Part shown: in pieces, positions 44,301-56,953 of the stretch
How positions within the stretch are numbered: the stretch's first letter is position 1
Layout: each line of letters starts with the position of its first letter
Made by a program: the position numbers and the translations under genes
Source of the DNA: Peiella sedimenti
GTDB lineage: Bacteria > Pseudomonadota > Alphaproteobacteria > Caulobacterales > Caulobacteraceae
DNA: 64,000 nt
NCBI RefSeq assembly: GCF_030504955.1
Contig: NZ_JAUKTR010000004.1
Coordinates: 186,001 to 250,000, forward strand
Reading direction: 5' to 3'
The notes under the pieces: model-generated
The model's database searches: none
Told to the model about the DNA's origin: nothing
Seen by the model: the letters and a program-made list of their open reading frames with translations, nothing else

Positions 44301-45452
44301 ATGAAGCCGATCACCAACAGCGCCGACCTTCGAGTTTTCTGTGACAAACTGAAGGGCGCGCCCTTCATCGCCGTGGACACCGAGTTCATGCGCGAGACCA
44401 CCTACTGGCCCAAGCTGTGCCTGATTCAGGCCGCGACGCCTGAGGAGGCCGCCTGCATCGACCCCCTGGCCGACCACCTGGACCTGGAGCCGTTCCTGGA
44501 CCTGTTGCGCGACCCGAAGATCGTCAAGGTCTTCCACGCGGCGCGCCAGGACGTGGAGATTTTCCAGCGTCTGGGAGCCATGCCCGTGCCGCTGTTCGAC
44601 ACCCAGGTGGCGGGCATGGCGGCGGGGATGGGGGACCAGGTGTCCTACGACTCGCTCGTGCGCCAGATGCTGAAGCGCGACGTGGACAAGGCCAGCCGAT
44701 TCACCGACTGGGCGCGGCGGCCCCTGTCCGAGGCGCAGTATGACTATGCCCTTGGCGACGTGACGCACTTGGCGGACCTTTATCCCAAGCTGCGGGCGCA
44801 GCTGGAAAAGGAAGGCCGGCTGGGCTGGGTGTCCGAGGAAATGAAGGCGCTGACCGATCCAGCGCTTTACGACACGAGCCCCGAAAATGCCTGGAAGCGG
44901 CTGAAGCCCAAGCGTTACTCGGCGAAGTATCTGGCGGCGTTCCAGGCCACGGCGGCCTGGCGCGAACGGGCGGCGCAGGAACGCGACCAGCCGCGCGGAC
45001 GCATCCTCAAGGACGAGGCCATCGACGAGGTGGCCACCCAGGCCCCGACGGACCCGGAAGGCTTCAACCGCCTGCGCAGCGTGCCCAAGGGGTTCGGGTC
45101 GTCCCGCCTGGGGCAGGAGCTGATCGAGGCGCTGAAGGCGGTGCTGGCCGACCCGGAGGCCCATGCGCCCAAGCTGGAGCGCCCGCCGCACAAGCAGCCG
45201 GCGCCGCCTTCGGTGGTGGAGCTGCTGAAGGTGCTGCTGAAGGCCAAGTGCGAACGGGGCGACGTGGCCGCCAAGCTGGTGGCCAACGTTTCGGATCTCG
45301 AGCAGATCGCGCTGGACGACAACGCCGACGTAGACGCGCTGAAGGGCTGGCGCCGCGAGCTGTTCGGCGAGGACGCCCTGAAGCTGAAGCGCGGCGAGAT
45401 CGCCCTGGTGCTGAACCGAACCCGCGTCGAGGTGGTCGAGATCGAGGGCTAG
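44301..45452 (+). CDS. rnd: Ribonuclease D
   Basis: A 383-residue 3'-to-5' exonuclease for tRNA and stable RNA trimming. The DEDD site is visible: Asp26 and Glu28 (AVDTEFMRE), Asp84 (ARQDVEIF) and the DYALGDVTHLADLY segment. An HRDC domain follows at about 210-290 and a second helical domain to the end. Its TAG overlaps the convergent ligase stop (CTAG). Confidence 0.95.
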   Translation: MKPITNSADLRVFCDKLKGAPFIAVDTEFMRETTYWPKLCLIQAATPEEAACIDPLADHLDLEPFLDLLRDPKIVKVFHAARQDVEIFQRLGAMPVPLFDTQVAGMAAGMGDQVSYDSLVRQMLKRDVDKASRFTDWARRPLSEAQYDYALGDVTHLADLYPKLRAQLEKEGRLGWVSEEMKALTDPALYDTSPENAWKRLKPKRYSAKYLAAFQATAAWRERAAQERDQPRGRILKDEAIDEVATQAPTDPEGFNRLRSVPKGFGSSRLGQELIEALKAVLADPEAHAPKLERPPHKQPAPPSVVELLKVLLKAKCERGDVAAKLVANVSDLEQIALDDNADVDALKGWRRELFGEDALKLKRGEIALVLNRTRVEVVEIEG

Positions 45453-46993
45453 GCCGCCTCGGCCAGGCGCTGGATGGCCACATAGTCGGTCTTGCCGGTG
45501 CCGAGCACCGGCACTTCCGGGACCTTGAGGATCTTCTTGGGCACCGCCAGCTCGGGCGCGCCGTTGGTGCGGGCGAAGGCGGCGAGCGAGGCCACCTCGG
45601 CGTCGCGGCGGTCGGTGACCAGGACCAGGCGCTCGCCCTTCTTGGGGTCGGGCACCGAGACCACGGCGTGGCGGCCGTCGGGCCAGACGGCCTCAGCCAA
45701 GCCCTCGACGGCGGCCAGGGAGACCATCTCCCCGCCGATCTTGGCGAAGCGCTTTACGCGCCCGAGGATGGAGACGTAGCCGTCGTCGTCGATCTCGACG
45801 ATGTCGCCCGTGTCGTGCCAGCCGTCGACCGGCGGCTCGACCTGGGTGGGATCGCCCTCAGCCAGATAGCCGGCCATGACATTGGGGCCCCGCAGGTAGA
45901 GGCGCTGGCCCCGCTCGATGCCGGGCACGGGCTCGAGCTTGGCCTCCATGCCGGGCAGGAGCTTGCCCACCGTGCCGCGACGGTTGGCGCCGGGCTGGTT
46001 CACGGCGACGACGGGGGCCGCCTCGGTGGCGCCGAAGCCCTCGAGCACCGGGATGCCGCCGAACTGGGCGTCGAACAGGTTGTGGGTCTCGTCCCGGACC
46101 TTCTCGGCGCCGCAGACGATGAACTCCAGGCTGTCGAAGTCGCCGGGCTCGGCCACGCGGGCGTACTGGTTGATGAAGGTGTCCGTCGCCAGCAGCAGCG
46201 AGGCCTTCACCTCTTTCAGCAGGGGCGTGATCTGACGCGCGTGCAGGGGCGAGGGGTACTCGAACGCCTTCATGCCCGTGAGCAGGGGCAGGAGGATGCC
46301 GCCGGTCAGGCCGAAGCAGTGGAAGGTCGGCAGCGGATTGAACAGCACCCAATTGGGGTCAAGGTCGATGTGGGCCGCCACCTGGGCCACGTTGGCGGTC
46401 AGGTTGCCCTGGGTCAGCATGACCCCCTTGGGCGTGCCGAAGCTGCCCGAGGTGAAGAGGATGACGCCGGGGTCCTCAGCGCGCGTCTCGGTGCGGAAGC
46501 GCTTGGGCGCGGCGCCGGCGGCGAGGCCGAACAGCTTGTCGCCCAGGCTGATCGTCTTGCGCACGTCGTCGAGCCAGACGATTTCGGCCGCCTTGGCCAC
46601 CTCGTCCATGAGGTCGTCGAGCTTGGCCAGGTTGACGAAGCGCTTGGCGCTGAGCACGCGCTTCACGCCCGCGGCCTTGCACGCGCCCTTCACGTTGCGG
46701 GCGCCCGAGGTGAAGTTGAGCATCACCGGCACGCGGCCGTAGGCGTGCAGCCCGAAGAAGACGATGGCCGAGCCCATGCTGGAGGGCAGGAGCACGCCGA
46801 CGCGTTCTCCCGGTTCGGTCATGGCGGCGATCTTGCGGCCCAACACGAAGGCCGCGCGGATCAGCCCGGTATAGGTGAGGGGCTTGCGGTCCTGGTCCTC
46901 GATGATGGGCTTGTCGCCGAAACGGGCGCGAGCCTCGATGAGGGCGTCGAACACCGGCCGGGCGGCCGTGGTCGGGTCAAAGGCATTGGGCAA
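45449..46993 (-). CDS. AMP-dependent acyl-CoA/acyl-ACP synthetase-like ligase
   Basis: About 514 residues of the ANL adenylate-forming family. P-loop TSGSFGTPKGVMLTQGN, VLEGFGATEAAPVV, YLRGPNVMAGYL, WHDTGDIVEIDDDGY, GRVKRFAKIGGEMV and the catalytic Lys in GTGKTDYVAI are all seen. It most resembles the acyl-ACP synthetase half of Aas. TTG 46993 is chosen because GGAGAG lies seven bases upstream; the frame stays open further upstream and an ATG at 47107 is possible. It would activate fatty acids for phospholipid recycling. Confidence 0.8.
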   Translation of the reverse strand: MPNAFDPTTAARPVFDALIEARARFGDKPIIEDQDRKPLTYTGLIRAAFVLGRKIAAMTEPGERVGVLLPSSMGSAIVFFGLHAYGRVPVMLNFTSGARNVKGACKAAGVKRVLSAKRFVNLAKLDDLMDEVAKAAEIVWLDDVRKTISLGDKLFGLAAGAAPKRFRTETRAEDPGVILFTSGSFGTPKGVMLTQGNLTANVAQVAAHIDLDPNWVLFNPLPTFHCFGLTGGILLPLLTGMKAFEYPSPLHARQITPLLKEVKASLLLATDTFINQYARVAEPGDFDSLEFIVCGAEKVRDETHNLFDAQFGGIPVLEGFGATEAAPVVAVNQPGANRRGTVGKLLPGMEAKLEPVPGIERGQRLYLRGPNVMAGYLAEGDPTQVEPPVDGWHDTGDIVEIDDDGYVSILGRVKRFAKIGGEMVSLAAVEGLAEAVWPDGRHAVVSVPDPKKGERLVLVTDRRDAEVASLAAFARTNGAPELAVPKKILKVPEVPVLGTGKTDYVAIQRLAEAA

Positions 46994-47191
46994 GCGGTTC
47001 TCTCCACCCCGGAACTTGGCCTGTTCCGTTATTGTGATTGCAGGCGAAGTTACCGCTGCGGCGGTTTCTTGAAAAGATCGGACATGATCGGTGAAGTTCG
47101 ATCCCATTCGCAGGGTGATCCGAATACGGAGCATCGTCCAGAGGCGCGTTCAGGCTTGATTATCCGGGGCGTCCGGACGACATAGCCCGCC

Positions 47192-48157
47192 ATGGCGACC
47201 GTCATCGACACCCTGGCCCTGGACCGGCGGCAGCTGAGGCACCCCGAGAAGGCGCACCGGCCCGACACCGAGGTGCTGAGAAAGCCCGACTGGCTGCGCG
47301 TGCGCGCGCCCGGCTCGGCCGGTTATCGCGAGACGCGCGACATCGTGCGCGAGGGCGGTCTGGTGACGGTCTGCGAAGAGGCGGCCTGTCCCAACATCGG
47401 CGAGTGCTGGAGCGTCAAGCACGCCACCTTCATGATCATGGGCGACACCTGCACGCGGGCCTGCGCCTTCTGCAACGTCCGCACCGGCCTGCCCGAGAGC
47501 CTGGACCTGGACGAGCCGCGCCGGGTCGGCGAGGCGACCGCGCGCATGGGCCTTAAGCACGTGGTGGTCACCTCGGTCGATCGCGACGACTTGGCCGACG
47601 GCGGGGCCGAACACTTCGCCCGGACGATCGCCGAAATCCGCCGCCAGGCGCCGCAGACCACCATCGAGATCCTGACGCCGGATTTCCTGAGAAAGCCGGG
47701 CGCGGCCGAGGCCGTGATCGACGCCAGGCCAGACGTCTTCAACCACAATCTGGAGACGACGCCGCGCCTCTACCTGAAGATTCGGCCGGGCGCGCGGTAC
47801 TACCACTCGCTGCGCCTGCTCGAGCGCGTGAAGGAGCGCGACCCCTCCCAGTTCACCAAGTCGGGCCTGATGGTCGGTCTTGGCGAGACCAAGGAAGAGG
47901 TCATGCAGGTGATGGACGACATGCGGTCCGCCGGCGTCGATTTCATCACCATCGGCCAGTACCTGCAGCCGACGCGCAAGCACGCGGCGGTGGAGCGGTT
48001 CGTGACGCCGGAAGAGTTCAAGGCCTATGAGGCCATCGCCCGGGCCAAGGGCTTCCTGATGGCCTCGTGCAGCCCGCTGACGCGCAGCTCGCACCACGCC
48101 GGCGAGGATTTCGCCCGGCTGCGCGCGGCGCGCGACGCCCAGCTTGCTGGAGCCTGA
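47192..48157 (+). CDS. lipA: Lipoyl synthase
   Basis: A 321-residue radical SAM enzyme inserting two sulfurs into octanoyl groups on lipoyl domains. The auxiliary cluster ligands are Cys61, Cys66 and Cys72 ([12 protein letters not shown]), and the radical SAM ligands Cys87, Cys91 and Cys94 (CTRACAFC). The closing [10 protein letters not shown] is also typical. Its products are needed by PdhB and PdhC, encoded in this window. It is followed at once by ratA in the same frame. Confidence 0.97.
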   Translation: MATVIDTLALDRRQLRHPEKAHRPDTEVLRKPDWLRVRAPGSAGYRETRDIVREGGLVTVCEEAACPNIGECWSVKHATFMIMGDTCTRACAFCNVRTGLPESLDLDEPRRVGEATARMGLKHVVVTSVDRDDLADGGAEHFARTIAEIRRQAPQTTIEILTPDFLRKPGAAEAVIDARPDVFNHNLETTPRLYLKIRPGARYYHSLRLLERVKERDPSQFTKSGLMVGLGETKEEVMQVMDDMRSAGVDFITIGQYLQPTRKHAAVERFVTPEEFKAYEAIARAKGFLMASCSPLTRSSHHAGEDFARLRAARDAQLAGA

Positions 48158-48160
48158 GCC

Positions 48161-48628
48161 CTGCCCCGTCAGGTCGTCGAGCGTTCAGTTCCCTATTCCA
48201 CGGCCCAGATGATGGCGCTGGTGACGGACATCCGCGCCTATCCTGAGTTCATCCCCTGGATCACGTCCTTGCGCGTCTGGAACGAGGGCGAGCTGGAACC
48301 GGGCGTGACCACGCGCGACGCCGAGGTGGTGGTGGGCTTTTCCATGCTGTCGGAGCGCTTCTCGACGCGGGTGCGCACCGACGCCAACGCCTGCCGCGTG
48401 GACATGGACCTGATCTCCGGTCCGTTCCGCCGGCTGAAGGGCCAGTGGACGTTTGAAGAGACGCCGACCGGCTCGCGCATGCGGCTGGAGGTGGACTTTG
48501 AGTTCAAGTCGCGCCTGCTCGACATGATGGCCCGGGCGAACCTGGACCGGGCCGTGGGCAAGCTGGTGACCGCGTTCGAGTCCCGCGCCATGGGCCTTTA
48601 CCAGCCGCTGGCGCCGGCGGCGCGCTAA
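48161..48628 (+). CDS. ratA: RatA/COQ10-type START-domain protein
   Basis: A START-like protein (SVPYSTAQMMALVTDIRAYPEFIPWI; FRRLKGQWTFEE; LDFEFKSR-type strand) related to the ubiquinone-binding Coq10 and E. coli RatA. The first beta strand (RQVVERSVPY) lies before the first ATG at 48209, and no ATG, GTG or TTG exists between it and the lipA stop in the same frame. CTG 48161, with GGAG eight bases upstream, is therefore the likely start (155 residues). If ATG 48209 is used the fold would lose its first strand. Confidence 0.8.
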   Translation: MPRQVVERSVPYSTAQMMALVTDIRAYPEFIPWITSLRVWNEGELEPGVTTRDAEVVVGFSMLSERFSTRVRTDANACRVDMDLISGPFRRLKGQWTFEETPTGSRMRLEVDFEFKSRLLDMMARANLDRAVGKLVTAFESRAMGLYQPLAPAAR

Positions 48629-50718
48629 ACGTCCAGTTCCTCGGCCGTCATGAAGGCGGCGTTGTCCTGGATGAAGCGGAAGCGGGCCTCGGCCTTCTTG
48701 CCCATCAGGCGTTCGACCAGATCCTCGATCTCGTCCTCGCTCTGGGGCAGCGTGACCCGCGCCAGGGTGCGCTTGGACGGGTCCATGGTGGTTTCCTTCA
48801 GCTGGGCCGGCATCATTTCGCCCAAGCCCTTGAAGCGGCCGATCTCCACCTTCTTGCCCTTGAAGGGCCCGGCCAGCAGCTCGTCCTTATGGGCGTCGTC
48901 CCGGGCGTAGGCGCTCTCCTTGCCCGAGGTGATGCGGTAAAGCGGCGGCTGGGCCAGATAGAGGCGGCCCGAACGGATCAGCTCGGGCATGGTGCGGTAG
49001 AAGAAGGTGATGAGCAGGCTGGCGATGTGGGCCCCGTCCACGTCGGCGTCGGTCATGATGACGATGCGCTCGTAGCGCAGGTCCTCGACGCGGAAGCGTG
49101 GGTGCGGCTGGGCGCCCAGGGCCAGCATAAGGTCCGACAGCTCCTGGTTCTGGCGCAGCTTGTCAGCGGCCGCCGAGGCCACGTTCAGGATCTTGCCGCG
49201 CAGGGGCAGGATGGCCTGGTTGGCGCGGTTGCGGGCCTGCTTGGCGGAGCCGCCGGCGGAGTCGCCCTCCACCAGGAACAGCTCGGCCCCATCCGAGGAC
49301 TGCTGGGAACAGTCGGCCAGCTTGCCCGGCAGGCGCAGCTTGCGGGTGGCCGAGGCGCGCTGGACCTCCTTGTCCTTGCGCCGCTTGAGGCGCTCTTCGG
49401 CGCGCTCGATGACGAAGGCGAGCAGGGCGTTGGCCTGCTTGGGGCTTTCGGTGAGCCAGTGATCGAAGGGGTCGCGCAGGATGCCCTCGACGAGGCGCGT
49501 CGCCGAGGCCGACGACAGGCGGTCCTTGGTCTGGCCCTGGAACTCGGGGTTCTTGATGAAGACCGAGACGAGGGCGCCCGCATTGGCGATGACGTCCTCA
49601 GCGGTGATGAGGCCGCCCCGCTTTTCGCCCACCAACTCCGCATAGGCCTTGAGGCCCCGGGTGAGGGTGGCGCGGAACCCCGCCTCGTGCGTGCCGCCGT
49701 CCGGCGTCGGCACGGTGTTGCAGTAGGACTGGATGAAGCCGTCGGCGTCGCCGAAGCCCGCCGGGCTCCAGGTCACGGCCCATTCGACGGCGCCGGCCTC
49801 GCCCTTGCGCTCGACGCGACCGGAGAAGGTGGGGGTGACGGTCTCCTGCGAGCCCACGCGTTCGGCCAGGAAGTCGGCCAGTCCGTTGGGAAAGTGCAGG
49901 TCCGCCTCGGTGGGCGTGTTCGGGTCGGTGATGCGCGCCGGATCGCACTTCCAGCGGATGTGCACGCCCCGGAACAGATAGGCCTTGGAGCGCGCCATGC
50001 GGTACAGGCGCGAGGGCTTGAAGGCGGCGGCGTCGCCGAAGATCTCGGGATCGGGGCGGAAGCGGATCTGCGTGCCGCGCTTCTTCGTCGGGCCGATCAG
50101 CTCGATCGGACCCTGGGGCTGGCCGCGCGAGAACTGCTGGCGCCATTCCTGGCCTTCGCGCCAGACGGTGACGTCCAGCCAATCGGACAACGCGTTGACG
50201 ACCGAGACGCCCACGCCGTGCAGCCCGCCCGAGGTCTCATAGACCTTGCCGGAGAATTTGCCGCCCGAGTGGAGGACGGTCATCACCACCTCCAGCGCGC
50301 TCTTGCCGGGGTGGCGGGGGTGCGGATCGACCGGGATGCCCCGGCCGTCGTCGAACACGGTCAGGAAGCCGTCCTGGTCCAGCTCGACCCGGATGGTCTT
50401 GGCGAAGCCGGCCACGGCCTCGTCCATCGAGTTGTCCAGCACCTCGGCGAAGAGGTGGTGCAGGGCCCGCTCGTCAGTGCCGCCGATGTACATGCCCGGC
50501 CGCTTGCGCACCGGCTCCAGCCCCTCAAGCACCTCGATGGAGGCGGCCGAATAGTCGCCGGAGGAGGGCGCGGGCGCGGCGGGTTCGGCTTTCACGGCCG
50601 CCGGCTTGGCGGCAGGCGCAGGCGCGGGCGCCGGCGCAGGCACGGGCTCTGGCCTGGCGGGCTCCTGAGGCGAGGCCATCAGGCTGAACAGATCGTCGGA
50701 AGGCGCAGGCTTGGACAT
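48625..50718 (-). CDS. parE: DNA topoisomerase IV subunit B
   Basis: A 697-residue type IIA topoisomerase ATPase subunit. GHKL motifs (EVLDNSMDEA, DDGRGIPVD, GGLHGVGVSVVNALS), transducer domain, and TOPRIM motifs (EGDSAGGSAKQ, MTDADVDGAH) are present. It decatenates daughter chromosomes with ParC, not in the window. The N-terminus has an Ala/Pro/Lys-rich extension of about 55 residues. ATG 50718 is the first reasonable start. The stop overlaps ratA as CTAA. Confidence 0.94.
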   Translation of the reverse strand: MSKPAPSDDLFSLMASPQEPARPEPVPAPAPAPAPAAKPAAVKAEPAAPAPSSGDYSAASIEVLEGLEPVRKRPGMYIGGTDERALHHLFAEVLDNSMDEAVAGFAKTIRVELDQDGFLTVFDDGRGIPVDPHPRHPGKSALEVVMTVLHSGGKFSGKVYETSGGLHGVGVSVVNALSDWLDVTVWREGQEWRQQFSRGQPQGPIELIGPTKKRGTQIRFRPDPEIFGDAAAFKPSRLYRMARSKAYLFRGVHIRWKCDPARITDPNTPTEADLHFPNGLADFLAERVGSQETVTPTFSGRVERKGEAGAVEWAVTWSPAGFGDADGFIQSYCNTVPTPDGGTHEAGFRATLTRGLKAYAELVGEKRGGLITAEDVIANAGALVSVFIKNPEFQGQTKDRLSSASATRLVEGILRDPFDHWLTESPKQANALLAFVIERAEERLKRRKDKEVQRASATRKLRLPGKLADCSQQSSDGAELFLVEGDSAGGSAKQARNRANQAILPLRGKILNVASAAADKLRQNQELSDLMLALGAQPHPRFRVEDLRYERIVIMTDADVDGAHIASLLITFFYRTMPELIRSGRLYLAQPPLYRITSGKESAYARDDAHKDELLAGPFKGKKVEIGRFKGLGEMMPAQLKETTMDPSKRTLARVTLPQSEDEIEDLVERLMGKKAEARFRFIQDNAAFMTAEELDV

Positions 50719-50841
50719 TGCACTCGGTTTGGCGCGATTCGCGGCCGGGCGGGCGGTATGGGCCCGACGGCGGGGCTTCACAAGGCGGCGATGCGGCGCA
50801 GTCCTGCTATGGAGGCGCGAAGCGCCTGGAGGACCAGCCCC

Positions 50842-51477
50842 ATGACCTATGAGCTTGGCGTCATCTATCTGCTGCTGACCTATGGCGGGGTGGCGGTGTT
50901 CGCGGCCAGCGGCGCCCTGGCGGCGGCGGCGCGCAAGCACGACGTCATCACCTTCGCCTTTTTCGCGGCCATCACCGGGGTGGGCGGCGGCACCCTGAGG
51001 GACGTGATGCTGGATACGCCGGTGTTCTGGATCGCCGATCCCGCCCAGCTGGCCGTGTGCGTGGCGGTGGGCGCCCTGGTCTGGCTGATCGGGGTCAGGC
51101 CATTCTCGGGGCGGCTGCTGCTGTGGCTGGACGCCATAGGCCTGGCGGCCTTCGCGGTGCTGGGGGCGGCCAAGGCCGTGGCCCTGGGCGCGCCGGCCCT
51201 CGTGGCCGTGGTCATGGGCGTGATGACGGCCACCGCCGGGGGGATCATCCGCGACGTCATGGCCGGAGAGCCGTCCGTGCTGCTGCGCCGGGAAATCTAC
51301 ATCACCGCCGCCATGGCCGGGGCGGCGGTGTTCGTGGTCGTCGAGGCGCTGGGCTATCGCGAGATCGCCGGCGCGGCGGGCTTCGTCGTGGGCCTGGGCA
51401 TCCGCGCCTCGGCCCTGCGCTTCGGCTGGACCATGCCGGCCTTCTTCGGGGGCGTGGTGCGGCGGCGGCCAGAATAG
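50842..51477 (+). CDS. TRIC/UPF0126 family membrane protein
   Basis: A 211-residue protein with seven hydrophobic helices arranged as two similar halves, each with the family motif: GVGGGTLRDVML near residue 50 and TATAGGIIRDVMAG near 130. This is the bacterial TRIC (trimeric intracellular cation channel) family, formerly UPF0126/YadS. GGAGG precedes ATG 50842. It is convergent with glnA, sharing a bidirectional terminator. Confidence 0.9.
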   Translation: MTYELGVIYLLLTYGGVAVFAASGALAAAARKHDVITFAFFAAITGVGGGTLRDVMLDTPVFWIADPAQLAVCVAVGALVWLIGVRPFSGRLLLWLDAIGLAAFAVLGAAKAVALGAPALVAVVMGVMTATAGGIIRDVMAGEPSVLLRREIYITAAMAGAAVFVVVEALGYREIAGAAGFVVGLGIRASALRFGWTMPAFFGGVVRRRPE

Positions 51478-51482
51478 CGAAA

Positions 51483-51510
51483 GGGCCGGACGATCGCTCG
51501 CCCGGCCCTC
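51483..51510. terminator. Bidirectional terminator between the TRIC gene and glnA
   Basis: AGGGCCGG and CCGGCCCT form a perfect 8-bp stem with a 12-base loop. On the minus strand TTTCG follows; on the plus strand CATATTTC follows. It lies between two convergent stops. Confidence 0.75.
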
Positions 51511-51534
51511 ATATTTCACCTCAGCAAGCGCCCA

Positions 51535-52941
51535 TCAGCACTTGTAGTACATATCGAATTCCACCGGGTGCGGGTGGAGCTGGAGGCGCATCACCTCCTC
51601 CATCTTCAGTTCGATGTAGCTGTCGATGAAGTCGTCATCCATGACGCCGCCCTTCTTGAGGAAGGCGCGGTCCTTATCGAGGTTCTCGAGGGCTTCACGC
51701 AGCGATCCGCAGACCTCGGGCACGTTGGCGCGCTCCTGCGGGGGCAGGTCGTAGAGGTTCTTGTCCATGGCCTGCCCCGGATCGATGCGGTTCTCGATGC
51801 CGTCGAGCCCGGCCATCAAGAGGGCCACGAAGGTCAGGTAGGGGTTGCCCATGGGGTCGGGGAAGCGGACCTCCAGGCGCTTGGCCTTGGGCGAGGACAC
51901 CCACGGAATACGGATCGAGGCGGAGCGGTTGCGGCTGGAATAGGCCAGCTTCACCGGGGCCTCATAGCCGGGCACCAGGCGCTTGTAGGAATTGGTGGTC
52001 GAGTTCGAGAAGGCGTTGATGGCCTTGGCGTGCTTGATGACGCCGCCGATGTACCAGAGGGCCATTTCCGACAGGCCGGCGTACTTGTCGCCCGCGAACA
52101 GCGGCTTGCCGCCCTTCCAGATCGACTGGTGCACGTGCATGCCCGAGCCGTTGTCGCCGAACATGGGCTTGGCCATGAAGGTGGCCGTCTTGCCGTAGGC
52201 CGCCGCCACGTTGTGGATGACGTACTTATAGAGCTGCATCCGGTCGGCCATGGTGAGCAGATCGGAGAACTTGAGCCCCAGTTCGTGCTGGGCTGGGGCC
52301 ACCTCGTGGTGGTGCTTTTCGGGATCCATGCCCAGCTCGCCCATGACGGCCAGCATCTCGCCGCGCAGGTCCTGGGCCGAGTCCACCGGGTTGACCGGGA
52401 AGTAGCCCCCCTTGGCGCCGGGCCGGTGGCCCATGTTGCCTTCGGGGTAGGCGCGGTTGGTGTTGGAGGGCAGCTCGATGGAGTCGAACGAGAAGCCGGT
52501 GTCGTGCGACGCGGTGGACCAGCGCACATCGTCAAAGACGAAGAACTCGGCCTCGGGCCCGAAGAAGACGGTGTCGCCCACGCCCAGCGACTGCACGTAG
52601 GTCAGGGCCTTCTTGGCCATGGAGCGGCTGTCGCGGTTGTAGGGCTCGCCCGTATCGGGGTTCAGCACGTCGCAGAACAGGGCAAGGGTGGTCTGCTGGT
52701 AGAAGGGATCGATGATCGCCGTCTTCAGGTCCGGCTTCAGCAGCATGTCGCTTTCGTTGATGGCCTTCCATCCGGCGATGGACGAGCCGTCGAACATGGT
52801 CCCTTCCTCGAGCAGCTCCTCATCGACCATGTTGATGTCGAGGGTGACGTGCTGGAGCTTGCCCCGCGTGTCGGTGAAGCGCAGGTCGACGAAGCGGACA
52901 TCCTTTTCCTTGATGTCCTGGAGGATTTTGGAGGCTTTCAT
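51535..52941 (-). CDS. glnA: Glutamine synthetase type I
   Basis: A 468-residue GSI that makes glutamine from glutamate, ammonia and ATP. Family signatures [38 protein letters not shown] and [17 protein letters not shown] are present, as is the adenylylation tyrosine Tyr397 (NLYDLP), so activity is probably controlled by GlnE. It follows glnB by 44 bases in a common nitrogen operon. Confidence 0.97.
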   Translation of the reverse strand: MKASKILQDIKEKDVRFVDLRFTDTRGKLQHVTLDINMVDEELLEEGTMFDGSSIAGWKAINESDMLLKPDLKTAIIDPFYQQTTLALFCDVLNPDTGEPYNRDSRSMAKKALTYVQSLGVGDTVFFGPEAEFFVFDDVRWSTASHDTGFSFDSIELPSNTNRAYPEGNMGHRPGAKGGYFPVNPVDSAQDLRGEMLAVMGELGMDPEKHHHEVAPAQHELGLKFSDLLTMADRMQLYKYVIHNVAAAYGKTATFMAKPMFGDNGSGMHVHQSIWKGGKPLFAGDKYAGLSEMALWYIGGVIKHAKAINAFSNSTTNSYKRLVPGYEAPVKLAYSSRNRSASIRIPWVSSPKAKRLEVRFPDPMGNPYLTFVALLMAGLDGIENRIDPGQAMDKNLYDLPPQERANVPEVCGSLREALENLDKDRAFLKKGGVMDDDFIDSYIELKMEEVMRLQLHPHPVEFDMYYKC

Positions 52942-52985
52942 CGTCGGTCCTTGGCGGCTTGGGGAGGCGGAGAGAAGAGGGCGGT

Positions 52986-54939
<1,954 letters not shown>

Positions 54940-55872
54940 ATGGCTCTGCCTGAATTCTCCATGCGTGGCCTGCTTGAGGCCGGCGCCCACTTCGGCCACC
55001 AGACCCACCGCTGGAACCCGAAGATGGAGCGCTACATCTTCGGCTCGCGCTCGAACATCCACATCCTCGACCTGTCGCAGACGGTGCCGCTGCTGCACCA
55101 GGCGCTGAACGAGATCCGCAACGTGGCGGCCAAGGGCGGCCGCGTGCTGTTCGTCGGCACCAAGCGCCAGGCCTCCGAGCCGGTGGCCACCGCCGCCAAG
55201 CGCTGCGCCCAGTACTATGTGAACCACCGCTGGCTGGGCGGCACCCTGACCAACTGGCGCACCGTGTCGGGCTCGATCGCGCGCCTGCGCGAGCTGGAAG
55301 AGGTGCTGTCGGGCGAAGGCGGCGGCCGCGTGAAGAAGGAGCTGCTGAACCTGCAGCGCGAGCGCGACAAGCTGGAGCTGAGCCTGGGCGGGATCAAGGA
55401 CATGGGCGGCCTGCCCGACATCATGTTCGTGATCGACACCAACAAGGAAGCCATCGCCATCAAGGAAGCCCGCAAGCTGGGCATCCCGGTCGTGGCGATC
55501 CTGGACACCAACAGCGATCCGGACGGCATCACCTTCCCGGTGCCGGGCAACGACGACGCGGCGCGCGCCATCCAGATGTACTGCGATCTGGTGGCCGACA
55601 CGGTGCTGGACGGTCTGGCCTCGGGCCAGGCGGCCATGGGCGTGGACCTGGGCGCTTCGGTCGCTCCGGTGGAGCCGGCCCTGCGTGAGGCCGCTCCGGC
55701 CGCCGAGGCCACGCCGCTGGCCGCCGAGGACGAGGCCATGGCCCAGAAGGCGGAACAGCCTGCCGACGCCCCCGAGGCTGCGGCTGAGGCCCCCGCTGAA
55801 GCCCCCGCTGAGGCCCAGGAAGCCACCACTGAGGCCCTGGACGCCGTGCCGGAAGAGCCGGGCGCCGTCTGA
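54940..55872 (+). CDS. rpsB: 30S ribosomal protein S2
   Basis: A 310-residue S2. Residues 1-235 are the conserved fold ([55 protein letters not shown]). The last 70 residues are an Ala/Glu/Pro-rich tail absent from E. coli S2 but usual in Alphaproteobacteria. GAAGAAGGA precedes ATG 54940. Starts the rpsB-tsf-pyrH-frr run. Confidence 0.97.
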   Translation: MALPEFSMRGLLEAGAHFGHQTHRWNPKMERYIFGSRSNIHILDLSQTVPLLHQALNEIRNVAAKGGRVLFVGTKRQASEPVATAAKRCAQYYVNHRWLGGTLTNWRTVSGSIARLRELEEVLSGEGGGRVKKELLNLQRERDKLELSLGGIKDMGGLPDIMFVIDTNKEAIAIKEARKLGIPVVAILDTNSDPDGITFPVPGNDDAARAIQMYCDLVADTVLDGLASGQAAMGVDLGASVAPVEPALREAAPAAEATPLAAEDEAMAQKAEQPADAPEAAAEAPAEAPAEAQEATTEALDAVPEEPGAV

Positions 55873-55931
55873 GCCGAGCTTTGAACGCCCGTCGCAATTC
55901 GCGGCGAGACTGAACCGTACTTGATTTGGAT

Positions 55932-55958
55932 GGCCGCCCCGCCCACGTGGGGGCGGCC
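55932..55958 (+). terminator. Hairpin between rpsB and tsf
   Basis: GGCCGCCCC and GGGGCGGCC form a perfect 9-bp stem with a 9-base loop. No U-tract follows, so it is more likely an attenuator or mRNA processing element setting the S2 to EF-Ts ratio than a full stop. Confidence 0.6.
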
Positions 55959-55985
55959 GCACCCCTAAGGATTGGAGACAGACCC

Positions 55986-56924
55986 ATGGCGGAGATCACG
56001 GCCGCATTGGTGAAGGACCTGCGCGAGCGCTCCGGCGTCGGCATGATGGACTGCAAGAAGGCCCTGCAGGAAACGAACGGCGACATCGAGGCCGCCATCG
56101 ACTGGCTGCGCGCCAAGGGCCTGTCCAAGGCCGCCAAGAAGGCTGACCGCGTGGCGGCCGAGGGCCTGGTCGCCGTGGCTTCGAAGGAAGTCGGCGCCGG
56201 CGAGATCGGCGCGGCTATCGAGTTCAACGCCGAGACGGACTTCGTCGCGCGCAACGAGCTGTTCCAGAACGCGGCCAAGCGCTTCGCCGAGCTGGGCCTG
56301 GAGCACGCCACGGTCGAGGGCCTGCACGGCGCCGAGCTGGAAACCGGCAAGACGGTTCAGGACGAGGTCACCAACCTGATCGCCACGGTCGGCGAGAACA
56401 TGCAGCTGCGCCGCGCCGCCCGCCTGTCGGTCGACGAGGGCGTCGTCGCCTCTTACGTGCACAACGCGGTGTCGCCGGGCCTCGGCCGGATCGGCGTGCT
56501 GGTCGCCCTGCACGGCGCCGGCGACAAGGCCAAGCTGCGTGAACTGGGCCGCAAGATCGCCATGCACGTGGCGGCGACCGCGCCCCTGTCGCTGAACACC
56601 GACGATCTGGACCCCGCCGCCGTCGAGAAGGAGCGCGCCGTCCTGACCGAGAAGGCGCGCGAGGAAGGCCGCCCCGAGAACATGATCGAGAAGATCGTCT
56701 CGGGTCAGATCGCCAAGTTCCAGAAGGAAGTGGTGCTGACCAAGCAGAACTTCGTCATGGACCCGGACCGCACCATCGAGCAGCTGGTGGCTGAAGAGGG
56801 CAAGGCGATGGGCAACCCGAACCTGCACATCGGCGGCTTTGTCCGCCTGGCGCTGGGCGAGGGTGTCGAGAAGGTCGAGGGGCCCGACTTCGCTTCGGAA
56901 GTCGCCTCGATGACCGGCGGCTAA
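55986..56924 (+). CDS. tsf: Elongation factor Ts
   Basis: A 312-residue nucleotide exchange factor for EF-Tu. N-terminal module [20 protein letters not shown] and CKKAL, and the TDFVARN motif that contacts EF-Tu are present. Length is usual. AAGGATTGGAG lies upstream of ATG 55986. Followed by a strong hairpin before pyrH. Confidence 0.97.
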   Translation: MAEITAALVKDLRERSGVGMMDCKKALQETNGDIEAAIDWLRAKGLSKAAKKADRVAAEGLVAVASKEVGAGEIGAAIEFNAETDFVARNELFQNAAKRFAELGLEHATVEGLHGAELETGKTVQDEVTNLIATVGENMQLRRAARLSVDEGVVASYVHNAVSPGLGRIGVLVALHGAGDKAKLRELGRKIAMHVAATAPLSLNTDDLDPAAVEKERAVLTEKAREEGRPENMIEKIVSGQIAKFQKEVVLTKQNFVMDPDRTIEQLVAEEGKAMGNPNLHIGGFVRLALGEGVEKVEGPDFASEVASMTGG

Positions 56925-56953
56925 ACCGATTACGGATAAATTGCGCCGATCAG

